From Glutamicibacter sp. B1 (GTDB lineage: Bacteria; Actinomycetota; Actinomycetes; Actinomycetales; Micrococcaceae): a DNA stretch of 64,000 nucleotides. A program made the translations under genes and the position numbers. Of the stretch, positions 54,348-61,321 are shown piece after piece. Numbering within the stretch: position 1 is the stretch's first letter; the number at the start of each line of letters is the position of its first letter. The DNA is taken from assembly GCF_039602135.1 (NCBI RefSeq), contig NZ_CP125942.1:744001-808000 (forward strand). Reading direction: 5' to 3'. The notes under the pieces are model-generated. The model worked only from the letters and a program-made list of their open reading frames with translations. It did no database searches and was not told where the DNA came from.

Positions 54348-55556
54348 CTAATCGATCTGCGCGCTGGCAGCGAAGAGCTGTCCGCTGTCCTCACCTTGAA
54401 GCGTTGCTGTCGCCGGAAGCTCAGCAGCGGTAACGAATAGCGACTGCCCACGAGTGATGCTTCGCTCTCCCTCTTGGGTCTTGATCAAGAACTCGCCGGA
54501 GGTGCAAAGGATGACAGCGGCACCGTGCAGCTGAAGAGCCGATGCGAGGCCAGCATCCTGAGGATCCAACACCTGCAACTGGAACTCTTCGAATTCCGGC
54601 TTGAACAGACGATCATGGTTATCCAATGAAATCGGTTCAAGAATCGGTGCAGGGGAGGGCTGGGAAATGGTGACATCCAACAGCTCAGGGACATCAATGT
54701 GCTTGCTGGTCAATCCACCGCGAAGCACATTATCCGAGTTCGCCATGACCTCGATGCCCAAACCACGCAGGTACGCATGAACGTTGCCAGCGCCTAAACT
54801 AATGGCCTGGCCAGGCTCCAGGAAGACCAGATTTAACAGCAGTGCGACAAGCACTCCTGGGTCTGAAGGGTAAATCTTGTTGATCGACACCAGCTCGGCG
54901 AAGTGCACGTTAGCCTGCAACTGCGCCGAGTCTTCGATGGCACCACAAATTGCCTGTACAGTCTCGGCGATAGGTTCTCCGGCGGTTAGCACGTGCTTAA
55001 AGGTGGCAGTCAGCGGGTCTTGATCTTGCAAGCAACCGATGATGGTTTCGATTTCACCGGTCTTATCCGCAGGAAGCTGTGCAGCAAGCACGCGCAAATC
55101 ATTGATGATCTGGTTGGGCTGGCGGAAGCCAGACAGTGCCACAAAGTCAGTGAGTGCATAAAGCATTTCTGGCTTGTGGTTATCATCCCGATAGTTGCGG
55201 TCAGCCGCGTCGAGCGGCTTGCCGCTCTCATTTTCCAAGGCAAAACGTTCTTGGGCTTGCTTGAGGGTTGGATGCGTTTGAATCGACAGTGGCTGGGTTG
55301 CCGAGAGAACCTTGAACAAATAGGGCAGGCGGCCAAATCGTTGCGCAGCTGTTGCACCTAGTACTTGTTCTGGATCTTGGGCAATGAAGTCATGCAGTGC
55401 AATGTCTTCATCAGCCAGTCGGCTAGGGCAACCTGGGTGCGCGCCTAGCCACATCTCTGCCTGCGGGGAGGTTTCCGCAGGCAGATTCAGCAAATCCGAG
55501 ATCTGAGACTCAGAACCCCAGTGGTAATCCCTTATCGCGTTTTTCAACTCGAACAC
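54348..55556 (-). CDS. manA: Mannose-6-phosphate isomerase, class I
   Basis: Interconverts fructose 6-phosphate and mannose 6-phosphate, feeding GDP-mannose synthesis with ManC (5.7-6.9 kb). 402 residues. Zinc-site residues are in IQTHP (Gln and His), HKPEMLYAL (Glu) and AGNVHAYL (His); the catalytic Arg lies in VLRGGLTSKHID. The GTG start at 55556 has TATGGT 8 nt upstream and no clear ribosome binding site. The missing step, phosphomannomutase, is not in this window. It follows the LCP gene on the same strand, as in the Rv3255c region where manA sits among envelope genes. Confidence 0.94.
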   Translation of the reverse strand: MFELKNAIRDYHWGSESQISDLLNLPAETSPQAEMWLGAHPGCPSRLADEDIALHDFIAQDPEQVLGATAAQRFGRLPYLFKVLSATQPLSIQTHPTLKQAQERFALENESGKPLDAADRNYRDDNHKPEMLYALTDFVALSGFRQPNQIINDLRVLAAQLPADKTGEIETIIGCLQDQDPLTATFKHVLTAGEPIAETVQAICGAIEDSAQLQANVHFAELVSINKIYPSDPGVLVALLLNLVFLEPGQAISLGAGNVHAYLRGLGIEVMANSDNVLRGGLTSKHIDVPELLDVTISQPSPAPILEPISLDNHDRLFKPEFEEFQLQVLDPQDAGLASALQLHGAAVILCTSGEFLIKTQEGERSITRGQSLFVTAAELPATATLQGEDSGQLFAASAQID

Positions 55557-55621
55557 GTTGTTTGACCATAGCCTTTCAAGAACTGTGATTGGGTTGCGTT
55601 GCGGTCGGGGGGCTTAACCGT

Positions 55622-57253
55622 TTACGGAACAGAGCATTCGTCGTTATTAGCGGCAATCTGTGAAATGCGGGTGGTGTACCCAGCCATTTCCAGCTGTACC
55701 AAATATTCCTCAGTGATGGGGCTACCATCAGGCTGCGTGAATTCTTGTTCGCTACCGTTGGAAAGCTTCGGAGCGTTATTGATATCGCTAGAATCGTCGC
55801 TTTCTTCACTTGCCGAGCTCGTAGCTGACTCGGAAGACTCTGCAGACTTCGAAGAGTCTTCACTCTTCTTAGTGGACTCAGACTTCTCAGTCTTCTTCGT
55901 ATCGCTCTGGGACTGCTTAGCAATCACGGATTGAATACGTTCTTGAAGTTCATCAAAGTCTGGGTAGGTAGAGAAATTTCGGGCAAAGTCGGGCGCGCCC
56001 AACGTCAGTCGGGCCATCGGCTGTGAAGAAACCTTTTCAGCCAGGGACACGAAGGAGCCAAGCTGGCCAGCAGGAATGTTTGTTTCCACCAACTGCTCAC
56101 CGGCAGACATGATGCTGGTGAAGTTCGTCAGAATGGTCTGTGGCGTGAACTGCTTGATAATGGCCTGCTGCAGGCACTGCTGACGCTTAATGCGGTGGTA
56201 GTCGTCGGTGAAGTCACGCGAACGAGCAAACCACAGGGCCTGCTTGCCAGTGAAGGTCTGGGTGCCCGGGGCAAACCAGTGGGTGCGCACGGTGCTGTTT
56301 TCATAACGCTTACCGTTGTAAGGAACCCAACCACCGGAATTGATGGTCACTCCACCCAGCGCATCCACGAACTGCTCAAAGCCAGCCATATCCACCATGA
56401 CGTAACCCTGTACAGACAGTCCGGTGGTGCCTTCCAGCGCATCCATCGCAGCCTGCGCGCCCACGTTCTTCACAGTTGAAGGGAAAGCATCGGCATGCTG
56501 GTCGACAGCATTTCGGTAGATCGCGTTGAAGATGCACTCATCACCACAGTTATAGCCATTTGGCCAGAACTGCTTCATCGGTGAGTCATCGGAGAAACGC
56601 GCATTCTGGAAGTTACGGGGGATCGAGATCAGCAGGGTCTTACCGGTCTTGGCATCCACCGAAAGTAGTGCCACTGAGTCGGTACGCACACCGTCACGGT
56701 TTGAGCCGGAGTCGGCACCAAACACGGCGATGTTGTAGCGACCGTCAACTGGGTCGAAGGCTGGTCCTTCGTCGAAGACCGAAACAATGGTCTCGCGACC
56801 CGTGTTCAAGATGGACGCACTATAAATAAACACGCCACTGGTGGCCACGACCGCAGCCAGGGTGAAAACGGTGACGATGGCGCGCATGCCAGGAGCAAGC
56901 ATTTTGGGCCGAATGATCACCAGGGTGTTGATGAACATGATGAACCAGCCAACGGCCAGCGTGCCGAGCACGATGATCAAGAACATCTGGAAATTCGGAT
57001 GCGCGACCCAACCCAAGAGGATCGAGCGATCGATGAAGTAGATGGCCACGATGCCAAGGATGGCAACCCAGCACAGCATCGTAATGGAGACCGCAAGCCT
57101 TCCGAGCTTCCGATTACCGGCGATCAGCTGAGCGCTGCCGGGGAAGAAGATGGTCAGAAGGACCAAGATCAGCGCACGTTTGCTGCGTTGCGGAGCGCTA
57201 ATCGTCTCCGGCTGGCGCAACGGACTTGGTGCGCGGTGACTGGCAGAACCCAT
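55622..57253 (-). CDS. LytR-CpsA-Psr (LCP) family cell-wall glycopolymer ligase
   Basis: Transfers polyprenyl-linked glycopolymers (teichoic acid or other polymers) to peptidoglycan, on the outer face of the membrane. 543 residues: a cytoplasmic N-terminus (about 25), four membrane helices (to about residue 150), then the LCP catalytic domain with RYNIAVFGADSGSNRDG, RTDSVALLSVDAKTG and ISIPRNF supplying Asp/Arg residues, and FARSRDFTDDYHRIKRQQC. The C-terminal part is a Ser/Lys/Glu-rich linker followed by a short folded end. Its ATG lies 18 nt from the purE stop. Several LCP homologues usually coexist; which polymer is moved is unknown. Confidence 0.92.
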   Translation of the reverse strand: MGSASHRAPSPLRQPETISAPQRSKRALILVLLTIFFPGSAQLIAGNRKLGRLAVSITMLCWVAILGIVAIYFIDRSILLGWVAHPNFQMFLIIVLGTLAVGWFIMFINTLVIIRPKMLAPGMRAIVTVFTLAAVVATSGVFIYSASILNTGRETIVSVFDEGPAFDPVDGRYNIAVFGADSGSNRDGVRTDSVALLSVDAKTGKTLLISIPRNFQNARFSDDSPMKQFWPNGYNCGDECIFNAIYRNAVDQHADAFPSTVKNVGAQAAMDALEGTTGLSVQGYVMVDMAGFEQFVDALGGVTINSGGWVPYNGKRYENSTVRTHWFAPGTQTFTGKQALWFARSRDFTDDYHRIKRQQCLQQAIIKQFTPQTILTNFTSIMSAGEQLVETNIPAGQLGSFVSLAEKVSSQPMARLTLGAPDFARNFSTYPDFDELQERIQSVIAKQSQSDTKKTEKSESTKKSEDSSKSAESSESATSSASEESDDSSDINNAPKLSNGSEQEFTQPDGSPITEEYLVQLEMAGYTTRISQIAANNDECSVP

Positions 57254-57271
57254 GTACTTGTGTGACTTTCC

Positions 57272-57802
57272 CTAGGAGGCGAAATTCTCGTTGGCAACTT
57301 CTTCGCGCAGTGCAGCGCCCTTAGCGTAGGCTGACTCGCGCAGAGAATCTGCGAACTGAAGCAACTTTACCTGTAACGACTGTGCAAGCTCGTCAGTTCC
57401 GGCGGCAAGAGTGCGCACAGCCAACAGGCCAGCGTTACGTGCTCCACCGATGGATACGGTTGCGACGGGGACTCCTGCTGGCATCTGAACGATGGACAAC
57501 AGAGAATCCATTCCATCAAGTTTAGCTAGTGGAACTGGAACTCCGATGACAGGAAGCGGGGTAACAGCTGCGAGCATTCCCGGCAGATGCGCAGCGCCAC
57601 CGGCGCCGGCGATGATCACGCGCAGTCCACGTTCGTGAGCTTTTTTGCCGTACTCGATCATTTCGGTAGGCATCCGATGAGCAGAAACCACGTCGGCTTC
57701 AAAAGGAATTCCAAACTCGGCAAGGGCCTGGGCTGCCAGTCGCATGACAGGCCAATCAGAATCCGAACCCATAACTAGGCCGACAAGAGGTGTTTCGGTC
57801 AT
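57272..57802 (-). CDS. purE: N5-carboxyaminoimidazole ribonucleotide mutase
   Basis: Class I PurE, converting N5-CAIR made by PurK to CAIR in de novo purine synthesis. 176 residues with the phosphate-binding GSDSDW (residues 12-17), catalytic SAHRMP (His42) and [12 protein letters not shown]. The ATG has AAGGAT about 9 nt upstream. It follows purK after 75 nt that contain a hairpin, and precedes the LCP gene by 18 nt. The purK-purE pairing implies the two-step bacterial route. Confidence 0.97.
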   Translation of the reverse strand: MTETPLVGLVMGSDSDWPVMRLAAQALAEFGIPFEADVVSAHRMPTEMIEYGKKAHERGLRVIIAGAGGAAHLPGMLAAVTPLPVIGVPVPLAKLDGMDSLLSIVQMPAGVPVATVSIGGARNAGLLAVRTLAAGTDELAQSLQVKLLQFADSLRESAYAKGAALREEVANENFAS

Positions 57803-57830
57803 CAGAAATATCCTTGTGTGTGTCGTTGAT

Positions 57831-57864
57831 AAGAGTCGCTGTTCAGATGTGAACAGCGACTCTT
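57831..57864 (-). terminator. Hairpin between purK and purE
   Basis: A perfect 14-bp stem (AAGAGTCGCTGTTC and complement) with a 6-nt loop. There is no strong T-run on the minus strand, so it may attenuate or stabilise instead of fully terminate. Confidence 0.55.
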
Positions 57865-57877
57865 ACTGAAATAGAGG

Positions 57878-59038
57878 TTAGTTTTTAGAATCCACGCCGT
57901 CGCGGATCAGCGCGGCAACTTTGTTAGCTTGCACGCGAAGTTCATCCACCGTTTGCCCAGCGTTTGCCACCACGTTCACGTGCCCAATCTTGCGACCTGG
58001 GCGAACGGACTTGCCGTAGGCATGAACTTTCACCTCTGGGGCCGCGGCCAGTGCAGCGCTGAAAGCTGAGAAGAGATCTTGGTTGGCACCACCGAGATAG
58101 TTCTTCATCACGGTGACCCCCAGTTCACGGGTCTCACCCAAAGGCAGATCCAGCACTGCACGCAGGTGCTGCTCGAACTGGCTGGTGACTGATCCGTTCA
58201 TGCTCCAGTGCCCGGTGTTGTGCGGACGCATCGCCAACTCATTGATCACAAAGCCTGCGCCGTGGCCCGGAGTTTCGAAGAGCTCCGCAGCCATAACACC
58301 GGTGACACCAAATTCTTCAGCAATACGCAGGGCTGCCTCAGCGGCGCTACGAGCGATGGCAGGATCGAGGTCTTGAGCCGGGGCAATGACTTCGTCGCAC
58401 ACACCATCAACCTGGATGGTGTGAACTACTGGCCATGCCTTGGCTTCGCCTGAAGGCGTGCGGGCCACCAATGCGGAAAGTTCGCGGGAGAAATCGACTT
58501 TGTCTTCAGCCAGTAGTGGGCCGTTGGCAAACCAGTCGGCGGAGTCCTTGGCATCCTGAACGTTATCCAGCATGCGTACACCCTTGCCGTCATAGCCACC
58601 GCGTGGGGTCTTGAGCACAATGGGCCAGCCGGTTGCTTCACCAAAACTGATGAGCTCTTCGACGTTTTCTACTTTGGCCCAGGCAGGGTTGGGCAGGCCT
58701 AGACGCTCAATGGCCTGGCGCATGACCAACTTGTCCTGCGCGTGGATCAATGCGGCCGGGCGCGGCTGGATGTTGACCCCCTCATTGATCAGGGTGGTCA
58801 AAAATTCATTGGGGACGTGCTCATGGTCAAAGGTGACAACATCTTTATCCTTGGCAAAAGCGCGCAAGGTCTCTAAATCTTTGTAGTCACCTACCGGTGC
58901 GTCCGGCACACTCCGGGCAGCCGAAACGTCAGGCCCTTCGGCCAGAATATGAAGTTCAAATCCTAGGTTCAGGGCCTCAGGGGCCATCATTCGGGCTAGC
59001 TGCCCGCCACCAATCACACCAATTTTTGGAAAGCTCAC
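57878..59038 (-). CDS. purK: N5-carboxyaminoimidazole ribonucleotide synthase
   Basis: ATP-grasp enzyme forming N5-CAIR from AIR, bicarbonate and ATP. 386 residues with the N-terminal GVIGGGQLARMM (nucleotide-binding), the ATP-grasp lysine region PIVLKTPRGGYDGKGV and the C-terminal MRPHNTGHWSMNG. The GTG start has TACCCT ending 7 nt upstream and no ribosome binding site, so it is probably leaderless. It is divergent from the GtrA gene and followed by purE. The bicarbonate it uses could be supplied by the carbonic anhydrase at 52 kb. Confidence 0.97.
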   Translation of the reverse strand: MSFPKIGVIGGGQLARMMAPEALNLGFELHILAEGPDVSAARSVPDAPVGDYKDLETLRAFAKDKDVVTFDHEHVPNEFLTTLINEGVNIQPRPAALIHAQDKLVMRQAIERLGLPNPAWAKVENVEELISFGEATGWPIVLKTPRGGYDGKGVRMLDNVQDAKDSADWFANGPLLAEDKVDFSRELSALVARTPSGEAKAWPVVHTIQVDGVCDEVIAPAQDLDPAIARSAAEAALRIAEEFGVTGVMAAELFETPGHGAGFVINELAMRPHNTGHWSMNGSVTSQFEQHLRAVLDLPLGETRELGVTVMKNYLGGANQDLFSAFSAALAAAPEVKVHAYGKSVRPGRKIGHVNVVANAGQTVDELRVQANKVAALIRDGVDSKN

Positions 59039-59045
59039 GTTATCA

Positions 59046-59051
59046 AGGGTA
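59046..59051 (-). promoter_or_regulatory. Predicted -10 box for leaderless purK
   Basis: TACCCT on the minus strand ends 7 nt before the purK GTG; no ribosome binding site. Confidence 0.4.
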
Positions 59052-59213
59052 TCGAAAGCAGGGTGTAGATTCGCATGCGAGATGTCTGATTACTCTCACA
59101 ATTCGGTCAATCCCCAGAAATTACCGATAAAATAACTAAATCGCGTGCGCCGAGTTGTAGTTTGCGCGCCCTGTAACTGTTAGCCAGACGGGAAATTTTT
59201 CCCTGGAGGACCC

Positions 59214-59783
59214 TTGCTCGAACGCATCAAATCAAAAATTGCCGGACTCATCTCGCTGTTCTGGCGTGAAGTTGCGAAGTTCGGCGTCGTTGGTGGCGTC
59301 GCGTTCGTCATTGACTCGGGCATCTATGTCTGGCTACTTCATGGCTCAATGAGCGACTCGCAGGTTAAGGCGAAGATTGTTGCCGGTGTCGTGGCAACCA
59401 TCTTCTCGTGGGTAGCCAACCGCTACTGGACCTTCCGGCATCGCCGCCAGGCCAACGTGGTGCGCGAACTGGTGATGTTCATCATCATGAACGCCATCGG
59501 CTTGGGTATCGCCGCCGCCTGTGTGTGGGTCACCAAGTACTGGCTGGGTCTGACCGATCCGACGTCAGTGTTCATTGCTGGTTCGGTTGTTGGTTTGATC
59601 TTGGGTACCATCTTCCGTTTCTTCGCCTACCGCTTCTGGGTCTTTGGCAAGGAAATGGATCAGGAAGAAGAATTCGCCCACGATCACGAAATTCTTGGGC
59701 TGCCTAAAACCGATACCGGTGCTTCAGCCGATGGTTCCGCTGAATCAACCGATACCGGTTCCATGCCTAGGGCTCTGCGCTAG
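59214..59783 (+). CDS. GtrA-family membrane protein
   Basis: Four-helix membrane protein of the GtrA family, whose members are thought to move lipid-linked sugars across the membrane for wall polysaccharide synthesis. 189 residues; the N-terminal helix carries KFGVVGGVAFVID, and WVANRYWTFRHRR and FFAYRFWVFGKE mark the other family blocks. The last 40 residues are acidic and cytoplasmic. The TTG start has GGAGG 5 nt upstream. It corresponds in position to Rv3277 beside purK. Its end overlaps the convergent TIGR03089 gene by 4 nt. Confidence 0.9.
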   Translation: MLERIKSKIAGLISLFWREVAKFGVVGGVAFVIDSGIYVWLLHGSMSDSQVKAKIVAGVVATIFSWVANRYWTFRHRRQANVVRELVMFIIMNAIGLGIAAACVWVTKYWLGLTDPTSVFIAGSVVGLILGTIFRFFAYRFWVFGKEMDQEEEFAHDHEILGLPKTDTGASADGSAESTDTGSMPRALR

Positions 59784-60508
59784 CGGGCAGGTTCGTAGTC
59801 GAAGCTGATCCGTTCGCCCTCGCGCAAACGATCAGTAACTTCTAGACCATCCTCAACGAGCACTACAGCGTCACCGGCAGACCACTGGCTAACTAAGTAC
59901 GGCAAGAGGGTCAGTACAGGCTGTTGGGCGCGCACCAAGATCGTGCCGCGAGCTTCCACGGACTGCCCAAAAAGTTCGTCGAGTGTCATCGCAATCCCGA
60001 CATTGCTCTTCAGTGCCATCGTGGTTGAAGAGAGCGCTGAGGGATAAAACTGGTCACCATACGAACGCACCGAAGCATTAAAGTCCTCTGCAACGGCACC
60101 GAGATCTGAGCCGAAGGACAGCGCGAGAGCTGCCGGGTTCACGGCGAGGATCTCACTGCTTGCAGGGATGTGCTCATCTTGTGGTGTGGCAGTGATCCAC
60201 AGTGTTGCTTGGGCGGCATCTTGATGCTCGGCATCAACCAGGGTGGCTCCGTGGTGCAACGCGGCTAATGCCAGGACGAGGGACTTCCAGTTCGCGGTGA
60301 GATCAATTACGACGGTACTGTCTTCGTCGAGGTCAAAAAGGTCGCTGAGCAAATTGGCGCTTTTGGCTACCCAATTGTCAAACACTCGGCCCGAAAGCTC
60401 GATGCGTTCTCCGCTCAATGAATGCCAAGTGAGCCACGGCGTAGCTAGGGCTCGGCGCGGTGCAAGTAGTTCCTCGACGAAAGTTCCTTGTCGTTGATTG
60501 CTGCTCAT
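59780..60508 (-). CDS. TIGR03089 family protein
   Basis: Actinobacterial protein related to the N-terminal part of AMP-binding (acyl-CoA synthetase-like) enzymes, but lacking the catalytic adenylation motifs. 242 residues with the family pattern TPWLTWHSLSGERIELSGRV and a later SWSAGD-type segment (LVSQWSAGDAVVLVED). M. tuberculosis Rv3268 belongs here and lies in the same neighbourhood as LCP, purK, purE and whiB2. Function is unknown. It converges with GtrA (4-nt overlap of the ends) and is divergent from whiB. Confidence 0.85.
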   Translation of the reverse strand: MSSNQRQGTFVEELLAPRRALATPWLTWHSLSGERIELSGRVFDNWVAKSANLLSDLFDLDEDSTVVIDLTANWKSLVLALAALHHGATLVDAEHQDAAQATLWITATPQDEHIPASSEILAVNPAALALSFGSDLGAVAEDFNASVRSYGDQFYPSALSSTTMALKSNVGIAMTLDELFGQSVEARGTILVRAQQPVLTLLPYLVSQWSAGDAVVLVEDGLEVTDRLREGERISFDYEPAR

Positions 60509-60646
60509 TGAACGTCCTTTAAAACTAGATACTGAGAATTCACCGAGAATTCAGGGAAGTGGAGACTCGCCCGTCTCATCTGCCTGTTTTAACGGCGTGT
60601 TGTGCCGAGAGTTTCCTGAGAAGTCTTCTTAGAATGACCTCCCCAC

Positions 60647-60676
60647 TTGACTCTAGCGGAGTTACACCGATGTAAT
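60647..60676 (+). promoter_or_regulatory. Possible whiB promoter
   Basis: TTGACT (60647-60652) and TGTAAT (60671-60676) are separated by 18 nt, about 120 nt upstream of the WhiB start. The remaining 288-bp divergent region (60509-60796) shows no gene. Confidence 0.4.
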
Positions 60677-60796
60677 TAGAGGGTGAGTCCGGCGGGATCC
60701 ATCACATTCTCTAGATTGATGGAATAAATGCTGCCGGATGGTTAGGGATCATAGATGACCCTACCCACTCAAACCAATCGAAAGGTCAACATCACC

Positions 60797-61321
60797 ATGG
60801 CGAATCTGGAGCAGGGGTACTCCGAATTTTCGACCTCGGCTGTGGCGTCCGCTCAATACGGGCTCGAAGACGCACCGTCAGACTGGTTTGTCGACCCTCA
60901 AGCCGGTGAATCCGCACGTGTCGCAGTAGCAGCTGATCTTGAGACAGCAGCAGATAACTTTCTTAAAGAACACGACACGGCACCAGATGCTGAAGAAATA
61001 CCTTCAGTTGGCTCCTGGGCGCCTGAGCTTGACGAGGACGATGAAGTACGCGACACCATCAAAGCCGTATGGCTTGGTGTTGGCGGCGAAGTTGATGAGG
61101 GCGAACTGGGCTGGCAGGCCCGCGCACTGTGTGCGCAAACAGACCCGGAAGCGTTTTTCCCTGAAAAGGGTGGTTCAACTCGCGACGCGAAACGTGTCTG
61201 CGGCGCATGTGTTGTACGTTCCGAATGTCTAGAATATGCCTTAAGCAATGACGAGCGCTTCGGCATATGGGGAGGGCTCTCAGAGCGCGAACGTCGCCGT
61301 CTACGGAAACGAGCAATCTAA
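60797..61321 (+). CDS. WhiB-family iron-sulfur transcriptional regulator (WhiB/WhmD type)
   Basis: [4Fe-4S]-binding regulator that acts through the primary sigma factor in cell division and development. From ATG 60797 (174 residues) the cluster ligands are C112, C135, C138 and C144. They are followed by the WhiB turn GIWGG (156-160) and the basic DNA-binding tail RERRRLRKRA. The sequence around the ligands (ALCAQTDPEAFFPEKGGSTRD) is that of WhiB2/WhmD. The 105-residue acidic N-terminal part is long for this group. ATG 60755 is an in-frame alternative. The last codons overlap or touch the start of the glycosyltransferase gene. Confidence 0.93.
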   Translation: MANLEQGYSEFSTSAVASAQYGLEDAPSDWFVDPQAGESARVAVAADLETAADNFLKEHDTAPDAEEIPSVGSWAPELDEDDEVRDTIKAVWLGVGGEVDEGELGWQARALCAQTDPEAFFPEKGGSTRDAKRVCGACVVRSECLEYALSNDERFGIWGGLSERERRRLRKRAI

